DNA of 22,280 nt. It comes from a virus. The position numbers were made by a program, and so were the translations under genes. How positions within the stretch are numbered: position 1 is the stretch's first letter; the number at the start of each line of letters is the position of its first letter. The notes under the pieces are model-generated. The model saw only the letters and a list, made by a program, of their open reading frames with translations. It was not told where the DNA came from and did no database searches. This document shows, piece by piece, positions 15,401 to 22,085 of this stretch. The DNA lies in the IMG/VR virus record IMGVR_UViG_3300015374_000073, positions 1 to 22,280 of that record, one strand, 5' to 3'.

Positions 15401-17735
15401 CTCATATTCGCGGGTGGAGTACCGCGAACTCGAGCGGGACGGCACCACCAAGATGGCGTTCAACCCGTCCGTGGGACGCCACTACATCAAGGGCCGGTCC
15501 GAGGTCAACGCCCTGTCGGCGAAGAAGCCGCAGGTTGTGCTGGCGCAGATGCACAACAGCAGCGACGACACCGCCATGGTGTACATCAACAACCAGACGC
15601 AGGTGTTGGCGAAGGTCAACGGCACCAGCATCGGCACGTTGGGCACGCACACGGTTGGCGGCGCCCTCCACGACTGGATGATCGAACTCGTCGATGGGAC
15701 GATCAACTTTTATTGGGACGACCTGACCACCGTCAAACTGTCCTCGACCGCGTTCAAAAACGTCACCGCAGGCCAGTACTTCAAATCCGGCAGCTACATG
15801 CAGTGGAACCTGTCCAATGGGGACGCCACGCTGTGCCCGGTCCGGCTCGTCGGCCTCGAGCACTGGCACAGCGTCACCCCCAAGTCGCCAACGCCGTGGC
15901 CGCAGCCCGCCCGCCCCGCCAGCACCACCGGCGGCACCACCGGCGGCACCGGCGGCGGAACCGGAACCGGCAGCGGCGGCTTCGCCGCGCGCCTGTTCGT
16001 GGCCACCACCGGCAGTGACGGCAACAGTGGCCTGTCCAAGACCCTGGCCAAGGCCACCATCGCCGGGGCGTTGGCCGCGGCGAACCCGGGTGACACCATC
16101 AGCGTCGGCGCGGGCACCTACACCGGCAACATCACCATCGGCGCCGGCGGCACCTCAGGCGGCGGCTACATCACCATCCGGTCGGAAACGCCGCGGGCGG
16201 CGATCATCTCCGGTACCGGATCCGGTAGCCAGTCCGCTGTGCAGATCAACGCCGGCTACATCCGGCTACAGGATCTGACCATCACCGGCACCTCCAGTTC
16301 CGGGGTGCGGTACGGCGTCGACGTCGAAGCCAGCAACGTCGAAGTCAAAAACTGTCACATCTACCAAATCTGCCAGTTCCGCACCGAAGGAACCTCGTTC
16401 CAAGGCGGCGCCGGGATCAACTTCGACCAGCCGTCCTACAGCAACATCTCCATCGACGGCAACGAAATCCACGACATCGGCCCCGGTGTCGGCGTCGAAC
16501 AACTCGTGCACGGCATCTACTGCGGTGTCGCCGGAACCAACTTCCGCATCACCAACAACCTCATCTACGACTGCGAAGACTTCGGCGTCCACGAATACCC
16601 CACCAGCAGCGCATCCGGCATCGAGGTCGTCAACAACACCATCTCCGGGTGCGGCCGCGGCATCCTCCAAGGCAAAAACGGTGTCGTCCGCAACAACATC
16701 GTCTACAACTGCCAATCCTCCAACTACGACATCCGCGAAACCGGGAACACCGTCTCCAACAACTTCTCCGGAGGCGGCGGCAACACCACCGGCATCACCG
16801 GCGTCGCCGCCGGGGTGGACGTCAAGTTCAACAACATCACCGGACTCGACTTCCGCCTCCAACCCACCTCACCAGCGCTCAACGCAGGCACCGCCACCAG
16901 CGCCCCGCCCCGGGACATCGTCGGCACCCTCCGCCCACAAGGCTCCGGCATCGACGCAGGCTGCTACGAAATGCCCATCGGATCCACCACCACCGGCGGC
17001 ACCACCACCGGCGGCGGATCGACCGGGACCGGATCCACCGGTGGCGCCTCCAACGCCGACGATGGTGTTGAGGCCGCGAAGCTGCTCGGCTGGGGCGCTG
17101 TCATCGACGGCGACGAATTTAGCTATTCGGGTGCGCCAAATTCGCGCTGGGAAATGTACGACGGTCCTGGACATGACGGAAACGGGATTCGCACACCGTC
17201 TGCGTACAGTGTCGCCAACGGGATTTTGACCTGCACCGGCACCGCTGGTGGCGCCACCGGCGGCATGGCGTTCGGTGGACGCTCATCAAAGTTTTGGCGT
17301 GTGGAGTGGCGGGTCCGGACCTACTCGATCAATCCCAAGGGCTCTGGGCATCGCTACCACGCCGTGCTAATTCTGTGGCCGGATTCGGATCAATGGCCGC
17401 AGGGCGGTGAGGACGATTTCTACGAGGTAGATTGCGAGGACGGCGCATTTACTGCGTACATCCACGTACCCGGAAACGACGGATCGAACCAGTATGCCTA
17501 CGAAAAGATTCGGTCGCTGGACCTGGAAAACTGGCACAACATTGCGTTCGAGCGGGCTAAGACCGGTGTGACCTGCTGGATCGATGGCCAGCAGGCGTTC
17601 AAGATTACCGATTCAAAGGTCCAAGTGCCCGGCCCACTTCATATCACCACACAGCTTGACAATTTCTTCGGAAGTGGTATGGAACCGGCCAAAATGGAAC
17701 ATCAATGGGTGAGGATCTACAATCCGCCTGCGTAG
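12420..17735 (+). CDS. Giant tail hub protein with four carbohydrate-active modules
   Basis: This tail protein of 1771 residues probably cuts host surface polysaccharides outside the cell. Residues 1-600 form a hub-like part resembling actinophage minor tail proteins with DUF5047 (GYFRIDEVEIDD, VRLSCSDRVSQLKQNRV), split by three DWTW repeats (164-363). Residues about 612-898 match GH46 chitosanase: E629 in STAENS and D647 in EDIGDGRGYT keep the 18-residue spacing of the Streptomyces catalytic pair, and a fourth repeat is inserted at 789-844. Residues about 930-1165 read as a PL7-type lyase (R998-V-E-Y-R1002-E, Q1043-M-H1045, Y1120-FKSGSYMQ). After a Thr/Gly linker, 1190-1520 is a right-handed beta-helix of pectate-lyase style. 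After a second linker, 1546-1771 is GH16-like with E1664-D-D1666-FY-E1669. Activity and substrates are inferred. Confidence 0.85.
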   Translation: MFPVSQRFLDTITGTHHAVSRALLLTETQFGPTPDGVELPILSGDVKFAATADNNSTLELTVPGDYWEKVQPYGGEVWAARGVAFGDGTQELVPLGYFRIDEVEIDDAPYGPVRLSCSDRVSQLKQNRVLYPFQVPEGYSHRQLFERLVNGRLSTGGGTAPDKTQAAELIHDRFLLGQEIGTDWTWTGAPDLVTTYHTELVTAWGGNSLMPAQTEAALLIDNRILAHASIETDWTWAGMPPIVGTYHAALVALYIAAGSPEPTAWLQTYITANGGTMPTQTRAATVIRARLESGLPINPDWTWEDPPSIVTTYAPTIVGLYPGAWDDRPTAIAWIINYIANNGGGGPPDPVTWLENYVAANGGYATINSLGYAALIQGPAIPIVWNGYDPDRAFITGGPVVENSTYDFMSKLADSRGCVLRFDEFGQLNIDVRDPDPGSAPVYSIAPGQTGNLIKASRKTTRDGYYNIVVAYGSDPAAPTGYRLAYNNDPNSPLRWDSQYGAAARYYASPLLRTPQQAADAAAAVLSHYTGLPTTLGLWTVPNPALRPLDAIQAKITGLAETHIVDTVTIPLAIAGAGPVEIATRTLNEVLIPETVDGTSSGGSDTGTDQPTPAQIAQEKAFELTSTAENSTVQWWNQFSYLEDIGDGRGYTCGIAGFTSATGDLLEVVQSYASTKPGNVLAPFIPGLTTCANAGMGGTASTLANTNLGTPFKTAWATAAADTVFQTVQINYRNQVYWTPAFNIAVGDALSNLGLAIYYDTSINHGMGSPDENDGSFDDIYAAADVNANQAARLILIRIRSGQTILEDWTWPGAPAVVGTYNDTLQTAWTGAGSPDAATWLEQYWLTAFLAARGAVLTAWGDNPSDGRIHMFTVLMATGNMTLTTPFTWSVYGDTYTMSTDQFPYGWVGGNSGGGSVTFPNPGVAHNIGSAPGQNSFNLGVGFDGDPTFGTTHHDFSRDEIAAGLIVPGYYELNPAGEVVMTAHPGGGKTSSKTSYSRVEYRELERDGTTKMAFNPSVGRHYIKGRSEVNALSAKKPQVVLAQMHNSSDDTAMVYINNQTQVLAKVNGTSIGTLGTHTVGGALHDWMIELVDGTINFYWDDLTTVKLSSTAFKNVTAGQYFKSGSYMQWNLSNGDATLCPVRLVGLEHWHSVTPKSPTPWPQPARPASTTGGTTGGTGGGTGTGSGGFAARLFVATTGSDGNSGLSKTLAKATIAGALAAANPGDTISVGAGTYTGNITIGAGGTSGGGYITIRSETPRAAIISGTGSGSQSAVQINAGYIRLQDLTITGTSSSGVRYGVDVEASNVEVKNCHIYQICQFRTEGTSFQGGAGINFDQPSYSNISIDGNEIHDIGPGVGVEQLVHGIYCGVAGTNFRITNNLIYDCEDFGVHEYPTSSASGIEVVNNTISGCGRGILQGKNGVVRNNIVYNCQSSNYDIRETGNTVSNNFSGGGGNTTGITGVAAGVDVKFNNITGLDFRLQPTSPALNAGTATSAPPRDIVGTLRPQGSGIDAGCYEMPIGSTTTGGTTTGGGSTGTGSTGGASNADDGVEAAKLLGWGAVIDGDEFSYSGAPNSRWEMYDGPGHDGNGIRTPSAYSVANGILTCTGTAGGATGGMAFGGRSSKFWRVEWRVRTYSINPKGSGHRYHAVLILWPDSDQWPQGGEDDFYEVDCEDGAFTAYIHVPGNDGSNQYAYEKIRSLDLENWHNIAFERAKTGVTCWIDGQQAFKITDSKVQVPGPLHITTQLDNFFGSGMEPAKMEHQWVRIYNPPA
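12909..13508 (+). repeat. Three DWTW repeats inside the hub domain
   Basis: Units cover 12909-13058 (50 residues), 13059-13259 (67) and 13260-13508 (83). Each has T-x-A-A-x-x-I, an Arg-bearing helix, then DWTW, P-x-(L/I)-V-x-T-Y, and a second helix. Units 2 and 3 add a TAWLQTYITANGG-like tail, doubled in unit 3 (AWIINYIANNGG, TWLENYVAANGG). All share the bases GACTGGACGTGG at the core. No known family is recognised. Confidence 0.75.
14784..14951 (+). repeat. Fourth DWTW repeat, inserted in the chitosanase domain
   Basis: This 56-residue unit (residues 789-844) has NQAARLILIRIRSGQ, then EDWTWPGAPAVVGTY and a WTGAGSPDAATWLEQY tail, matching the units at 12909-13508. It lies between chitosanase segments ending DDIYAAADVN and resuming LTAFLAARGAVL, where Streptomyces-type GH46 enzymes, as recalled, have only a short loop. 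Confidence 0.75.
15921..15980 (+). repeat. Thr/Gly linker repeat (lyase to beta-helix)
   Basis: Residues 1168-1187 are almost only Thr, Gly and Ser, coded by repeats of ACCACCGGCGGC and similar 6- to 12-base units. It joins the PL7-type and beta-helix modules and should be a flexible hinge. The low-complexity DNA could also help module exchange. Confidence 0.8.
16980..17054 (+). repeat. Thr/Gly/Ser linker repeat (beta-helix to GH16)
   Basis: Residues 1521-1545 are a Thr/Gly/Ser linker coded by ACCACCACCGGCGGC-type units, very like the linker at 15921-15980. It marks the boundary of the GH16-like module, after which codon use changes. Confidence 0.8.
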
Positions 17736-18361
17736 TCCCGCATGATGTGGGCGTAGCGTCGATGGGCTTCCTCCTGCCAGGTCTCGCCTCGACACCGTTG
17801 GAAGCCGTCACGTCCGCGGTTGTAACGGGTCCGTTCGCGCCCTTGTTGTCGCAGCCGCTCGTCGTGCAGAGCGTTGGCTAGCGACAATTTGCAGGCCAAG
17901 CAATTGCGCCCGGCGCTGGACGCGACGAGGTTGGGTGCGACGAGCAGGTGGCCGAGCTCGTCGCGCTTTTTTCGGGCCTGGACGTGGTTACCGTTCTCCA
18001 CGTTGTCGTCGGAGTTCTCTGAGTACGTGCCCCAGCGTAGGTTCTCGATGTGGTTGTGGGCGGGGTCATCGTCCTCGTGCAGGCCGTTCGGCTTGTCGGG
18101 CGGCGGTTCCCCCTTGAAGGCTCTTAGGACGAGCCGGTGGACCTTGACAGCCGTGAGGTTCCCGCGCCCGTCCGCGAGTTGGACGCTCCGGTATCCGTGG
18201 GGCTTGACGACGCTGAGCTTTAGCATCCGCCCCTTCCGCAGGGTGCGGGTGCCGAACCGGTTGCCGCAGTATGCGTCGAGGCTGCGGACGCGGCCGTGAG
18301 AGCTGACCTCGTAGCGGTCTTCGTAGCCGGGGACCGGTCGCCACTCCTCGGGGGTGGTCAC
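17717..18361 (-). CDS. HNH homing-type endonuclease with NUMOD4-like N-terminus
   Basis: This protein of 214 residues is probably a site-specific DNA-nicking or cutting enzyme that spreads its own gene. The start is GTG at complement 18361, six bases after GGGAG and overlapping the upstream stop by four bases (GTGA). Residues 1-20 read EEWRPVPGYEDRYEVSSHG, the typical NUMOD4 start. Then KVHRLVLRAF, LHEDDDPAHNHIENLRWGTYSEN supply the HNH_3 core, with NCLACK and a later RCRGE giving a possible Zn-binding tail. Its 3' end overlaps the end of the convergent giant tail gene by 19 bases. It is one of only two minus-strand genes, which suggests an insertion. Confidence 0.88.
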   Translation of the reverse strand: MTTPEEWRPVPGYEDRYEVSSHGRVRSLDAYCGNRFGTRTLRKGRMLKLSVVKPHGYRSVQLADGRGNLTAVKVHRLVLRAFKGEPPPDKPNGLHEDDDPAHNHIENLRWGTYSENSDDNVENGNHVQARKKRDELGHLLVAPNLVASSAGRNCLACKLSLANALHDERLRQQGRERTRYNRGRDGFQRCRGETWQEEAHRRYAHIMRDYAGGL

Positions 18362-18660
18362 AGCAACTCCCGATGGAGCTTGGTGAGACTGATCTCGCCG
18401 TCGACGTAGGCCCAGAAGGCGGTTGTGCAACCTTCCTCACCTGCGACGAAGCGGGAGTTGAGCAGTACGTCGATCGCCGTGTTCCAGCGCTCCTCGCTGG
18501 CGCGCCGGTCGTGCGCACTCCGGCGAACATCACACGCTCGGTCGTTTCGACACTCCCACGTGTCGTTGTCTCCGCCAGCCGGGAAGTAGCTGCGCTTGCT
18601 TGTGCCGATCCGGTGACAAATGCGGCATTCATAGAACTTCAACGGGTTCATGCCTTGCAC
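18358..18660 (-). CDS. Small Cys4 zinc-ribbon-like protein next to the HNH gene
   Basis: This protein of 100 residues has C12-x2-C15 and C37-x5-C43 (ECRICHRIG, ECRNDRACDVRR), a likely zinc-binding pair of knuckles. The rest is helical (SAHDRRASEERWNTAIDVLL, FWAYVDGEISLTKLHRELL in outline). The start may be GTG at complement 18660, four bases after GAGG, or ATG at complement 18651 in frame; the first is given. It is coupled to the HNH gene by a GTGA overlap, so the two move and act together. It may help DNA binding by the nuclease or be a regulator; function is not known. Confidence 0.65.
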   Translation of the reverse strand: MQGMNPLKFYECRICHRIGTSKRSYFPAGGDNDTWECRNDRACDVRRSAHDRRASEERWNTAIDVLLNSRFVAGEEGCTTAFWAYVDGEISLTKLHRELL

Positions 18661-18702
18661 TGTACCTCACTCTAGATACTTGTCCAAGAGGAGGTGCGGC
18701 GT

Positions 18703-18954
18703 ATGTCCGCTGAGCTGTCCCGCCTGTTCCAGCCCCCCACCGTCGGTGTTGGCCTGCCGTTGCTGATGCAGGGCACCTGTACCGCCTGGGATCCGGCCAC
18801 CTCCCGTTCGACGGTGGTGGTGGGTGGGGTGGCGACCTACACGAACGCCCCCATCTTGAACGGTGCTTTGGCGACGATGGGTGTCGGCGCTGTTCTGGTG
18901 ATTTTTTCGACTGCCGGGCCGATCATTTTGGGCCGTCTCACCATCCCTGTCTGA
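18703..18954 (+). CDS. Small minor tail-region protein
   Basis: This protein of 83 residues starts at ATG 18703, with AAGAGGAGG at 18686-18694 eight bases before it; GTG 18694 lies inside the binding site and is rejected. The sequence is hydrophobic and beta-like (GVGLPLLMQGTCTAWDPATS, STVVVGGVATYTNAPIL, GAVLVIFSTAGPIILGRLTI, in outline), recalling the OB-like cores of small baseplate proteins. It is the first plus-strand gene after the HNH island, and similar small genes are common between tail genes in actinophages. Function is not assigned. Confidence 0.65.
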   Translation: MSAELSRLFQPPTVGVGLPLLMQGTCTAWDPATSRSTVVVGGVATYTNAPILNGALATMGVGAVLVIFSTAGPIILGRLTIPV

Positions 18955-18971
18955 CCTGAGGAGTTTCGAAA

Positions 18972-19691
18972 TTGGCTGACACGGGTGGGCTGTTCAGTCT
19001 GCGCTACCAAACTTTGGCGGACGCCCCGGACGGCGCCGGTTTGGGTGAGCATTTGGCGACGGACACGGCGGGTTGGTTGTCGCGGAAGTATCCGGTGGCC
19101 AACGCCGCGGCTCGGGTCGCGTTGTCTGGGCTGGGTACCGGGTTTCAGGTTATCCAGGCCGATGATGACTCGGAGTGGACGTGGAACGGGTCGGCGTGGC
19201 AGGCCGTGTCCGCCGGCACTGGGGGTGGTGGGGGCGGCGGCGGCGGGTCGGGCCTGTTCATCGAGGGCCAGTACCGGGCGGCCGGGAATCAGTCGATCCC
19301 GAACGGCACGGACACGGTGGTCGGGTTCGGCACCACCGAAACGGCGTCGGCGGCGGTCACGAGGGCCACGTCAGGAACGGGCCACAAGTTCACTTTGGCC
19401 AACACCGCCACGTACGCGATCACGGCGGTGGTCCGGTTCGCTGCCGGTACGGCGGGGTCGCGGTTCATCGAGTTGCGGGACGCGGCGCAAACCACCGGCT
19501 ATGTCGCGTCTGGTGGGCAGGGTGGGCCTGCGGCGGCGACCCGCACGTTCTCGCTGACGAAGGGGTTCACGGCGGGCACCGAGCTCGTGGTGATTGCGGC
19601 CCAGTCGTCTGGGGGGGCGCTGTCCACGGACTATCAGGGCACCTCGCCGACCGTGTACCGGGTGCGTTTGACTATCGTGCAGTTGGGCTGA
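18972..19691 (+). CDS. Minor tail protein with poly-Gly hinge and C1q-like beta domain
   Basis: This protein of 239 residues starts at TTG 18972, with GAGGAG eight or nine bases upstream. Residues 1-83 form an N-terminal attachment part (GLFSLRYQTLADAPDGAGLG, then DDDSEWTWNGSAWQAV, a Trp pattern common in phage tail genes). Nine glycines (84-92, bases 19221-19247) make a hinge. Residues about 95-239 look like a jelly roll of C1q/TNF style (FTLANTATYAITAVVRFAAG, RFIELRDAAQTTGYVA, TELVVIAAQSSGG, VYRVRLTIVQLG). A short trimeric fibre with a binding head is a fitting guess. It overlaps the next gene by one base. Confidence 0.65.
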   Translation: MADTGGLFSLRYQTLADAPDGAGLGEHLATDTAGWLSRKYPVANAAARVALSGLGTGFQVIQADDDSEWTWNGSAWQAVSAGTGGGGGGGGGSGLFIEGQYRAAGNQSIPNGTDTVVGFGTTETASAAVTRATSGTGHKFTLANTATYAITAVVRFAAGTAGSRFIELRDAAQTTGYVASGGQGGPAAATRTFSLTKGFTAGTELVVIAAQSSGGALSTDYQGTSPTVYRVRLTIVQLG

Positions 19692-20077
19692 TGTTTACGC
19701 AGGTCACGGTCACCCGCGACTACGACTTCGCCGACGGCGCCGACCCGTCTGGCACGGTGTCGTTCACGTTGTCGGAGTGGCTGGTGAACGGGGTGACCGT
19801 GCCCGCTGCGGCGGTGACGACTGCGTTGGATGTGGATGGCCGGATCAGTGTGGTGTTGTTCGCGAACACCGACCCGGCCACCGACCCGGCCGGCAGCTAC
19901 TACGTGGTGCGGGAAGACATCGCCGGTCAGCCTCGCCGCACCTACCGGATGATCGTCCCGCACGATGTGGGATCGCCCCTGGACCTGTCCGCCCTGGCCG
20001 GAGCCTACCCATCGGTTCTTACCGTTACGGGCGGCTACGGCGGCGGCGGCTACGGCACCACCGGATACGGAGACTGA
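19691..20077 (+). CDS. Small tail protein, paralogue of the gene at 22086
   Basis: This protein of 128 residues starts at ATG 19691 in a TGATG overlap; the longer frame from 19175 is a shadow of the upstream gene. It opens with TQVTVTRDYDFADGADPSGTV, continues with ALDVDGRISVVLFANTDPAT, and ends in a Gly/Tyr-rich tail (GGYGGGGYGTTGYGD). The gene at 22086 has nearly the same start and the same VDG...ANTDPAT stretch, so the two come from a duplication. They flank the spike gene and may form its collar or adaptor. No known function. Confidence 0.65.
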   Translation: MFTQVTVTRDYDFADGADPSGTVSFTLSEWLVNGVTVPAAAVTTALDVDGRISVVLFANTDPATDPAGSYYVVREDIAGQPRRTYRMIVPHDVGSPLDLSALAGAYPSVLTVTGGYGGGGYGTTGYGD

Positions 20078-20080
20078 CCC

Positions 20081-22039
20081 TTGCCTGTCACTGAGCCCTC
20101 TCTCGGCGCCACCGGCTGGAACACGTGGGGCCACGACGTCACCACCATCGTCAACACTGTGGAGACGGCGGATGCGCGGCTGGACGCGCTCGAGGCCGGC
20201 GCGGTCGGTGCGGTCACGTCGGTGACGGCGGCGAACGCCACAGTCACCGTTGGGGGTACCGGTACTGCGCCCACGGTAGCGGTGGGCACGATCGCCGAAT
20301 CGCAGGTCACTAACCTGGTCACCGACCTGGCCGCGAAGTTGGTGAAAGCCTCCAATCTGTCCGACTTGGCCAATACGGCGACGGCGCGCACCAACCTCGG
20401 GTTGGCCCCGATCGCGGCGTCGGGGTCGGCGACGAACCTATCCACCGGGACGGTGCCGACCGCCCGGTTGGGGTCGGGGGTCGCGTCCAGCACCACGTTC
20501 CTGCGGGGTGACCAAACGTGGGCCACCCCGCCCAGCGGCGGCGGCACCGGATGGTCGGTGTTCGTCAACGACGTGGGCGGGTTGGGTGACGGCACCACAG
20601 ACGAGACGACCACCCTGCAGGGCATCATCAACGCCAACGCCGGGAAGGTTCTGTCGTTTAACCCGACCGGGGTGTATCTGGTGCAGCAACTGCTGCTGCC
20701 CTCCAACACTCATCTCGAACTGAACGGTTGCACGATCCGGCGGATCATCAACACCACCGGCGCCACGAACGGTGCCACGATCCGCAACACCAACCAGGGC
20801 CCGACCAGCACCGACGTCAACATCACCGTGCGGGGCGGCACCATCGATGCCCGCAACGACTCGTCGGGGCGTCCCTGGAGCCTGAACGGGGTCACCGGGC
20901 TGCGGGTGCAGGACATGACGATCGCCCGGGGGGCGGCGATCTTCGCGGACTGGATGTTCCACTTCGAGAACTGCACCACTGTCAGGGTGGACAACTGTCG
21001 GGTGACCGGTGGCACCGAGGTCGGTGAGGACGGCTGCCACATCAAGTCGACCACCGACATGGTGGTGACCAACTGCATCTTCGAGGCCGGGGATGACGCC
21101 CTGGTGTTGGTGCACGAGTTCGACCAGGTCCGCCCGATCAAGGACATCACGATCTCGAACTGTGTGCTGGCCTCCCAGAGCGCGAACGCGCTGAAGATCG
21201 CCGTGCATGCCGACGAAACCATGGCGATCGAGAACGTGACGATCTCCAACATCGCGATCCGGCCGCCCGCCACGACTCCGGCCGGGAACTGCGTCACCAT
21301 CGAGGACATCACCGACACCGGGCTGCTGCGTCGGGTCTCCGTGTCGGATGTGGTGATCGACGCGACCGGGTATCCGGGAAACGCGGTCACCATCCTGAAC
21401 GTGGTCGACTCCGAGTTCTCCAACTGGCGCATCTACGGGGCGTCGGATCGGTCGATCATCGTGACCAAGGGTCAGCGGCTCAAGTTCACCGACATCGTCT
21501 GTGACACCCCGAACGGGGCCACCGGCAACCCACATTGGTACCTCACCGGCGGATGTGTCGACATCCAGCACATCGGCTGCGTCGTCAAGGCCGCCTCCAT
21601 CCAGGGCTGGGTCATAGACACCACCGGCACCCGCGACATCAGCTTTGTCGGCTGCCAGGCCCTCACCAACACCCAACAGGCGTGGAACATCACCTACGCC
21701 GCACGCGTGTCACTGGTCGGCTGCACCGTCCGCGGCGGCTCCGCCCCGATCATCTGCGACGCCACCCACCCGCCCACCGACCTCAAAGTGGTGGGCTGCA
21801 ACTTCTCCGGCTACTCGGGTGGTGCGGTCATCACGAACCCGCCCACCACGTTCGAGTACGTCGGCAACACCGACGACCAGGCCCGCGGCAACCAACTGTC
21901 GAACACCAAGCTCGGGTTTTTCGGCACCACCCCGGCGGCGAAACCCACCGTCACCGGCGCGAAGGGCGGCAACGCGGCATTGACATCGCTGTGCACCCAA
22001 CTGGCGGCGCTGGGTTTGATCACCGACACCACCAGCTGA
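20081..22039 (+). CDS. Tail spike with GH28/pectate-lyase-like beta-helix
   Basis: This protein of 652 residues starts at TTG 20081 with GGAG at 20069-20072 eight bases upstream. Residues 1-155 are a fibre-type shaft (VNTVETADARLDALEAG coil, then ARTNLGLAPIA and FLRGDQTWATPP, a common phage-fibre series). From 161 the beta-helix begins (FVNDVGGLGDGTTDET, the usual start of Pectate_lyase_3 spikes). G337-D338-D339 in NCIFEAGDDALVL resembles the GDD active-site motif of GH28 polygalacturonases, followed by ALKIAVHAD in place of the RIK site. The C-terminus (GFFGTTPAAKPTVTG, then NAALTSLCTQLAALGLI) is a widespread phage-fibre ending. It likely binds or cuts a host surface glycan, giving a second polysaccharide-directed protein besides the giant hub. 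Confidence 0.85.
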   Translation: MPVTEPSLGATGWNTWGHDVTTIVNTVETADARLDALEAGAVGAVTSVTAANATVTVGGTGTAPTVAVGTIAESQVTNLVTDLAAKLVKASNLSDLANTATARTNLGLAPIAASGSATNLSTGTVPTARLGSGVASSTTFLRGDQTWATPPSGGGTGWSVFVNDVGGLGDGTTDETTTLQGIINANAGKVLSFNPTGVYLVQQLLLPSNTHLELNGCTIRRIINTTGATNGATIRNTNQGPTSTDVNITVRGGTIDARNDSSGRPWSLNGVTGLRVQDMTIARGAAIFADWMFHFENCTTVRVDNCRVTGGTEVGEDGCHIKSTTDMVVTNCIFEAGDDALVLVHEFDQVRPIKDITISNCVLASQSANALKIAVHADETMAIENVTISNIAIRPPATTPAGNCVTIEDITDTGLLRRVSVSDVVIDATGYPGNAVTILNVVDSEFSNWRIYGASDRSIIVTKGQRLKFTDIVCDTPNGATGNPHWYLTGGCVDIQHIGCVVKAASIQGWVIDTTGTRDISFVGCQALTNTQQAWNITYAARVSLVGCTVRGGSAPIICDATHPPTDLKVVGCNFSGYSGGAVITNPPTTFEYVGNTDDQARGNQLSNTKLGFFGTTPAAKPTVTGAKGGNAALTSLCTQLAALGLITDTTS

Positions 22040-22085
22040 CCCCGGCCTTTTGTCCACGCTTCCGTTCCTGAACTGAGAGGGAGTC

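Noticed and set aside
18373-18675. Plus-strand open frame of 100 codons opposite the Cys4 gene
   Set aside because: The minus-strand frame has paired CxxC-type motifs and a GTGA coupling to the HNH gene; the plus frame has neither a binding site nor a known pattern.
18655-18680. Possible promoter: TTGCAC followed by GATACT before the gene at 18703
   Set aside because: The spacer is only 14 bases and the -10 match is weak, so it cannot be supported from sequence.
19166-19200. A fifth DWTW-like unit (SEWTWNGSAW) in the gene at 18972
   Set aside because: Only the WTW core is shared; the TxAA helix, P-x-(L/I)-V-x-T-Y and tail are missing, and W-x-W-N-G-S-A-W is a common phage tail pattern.
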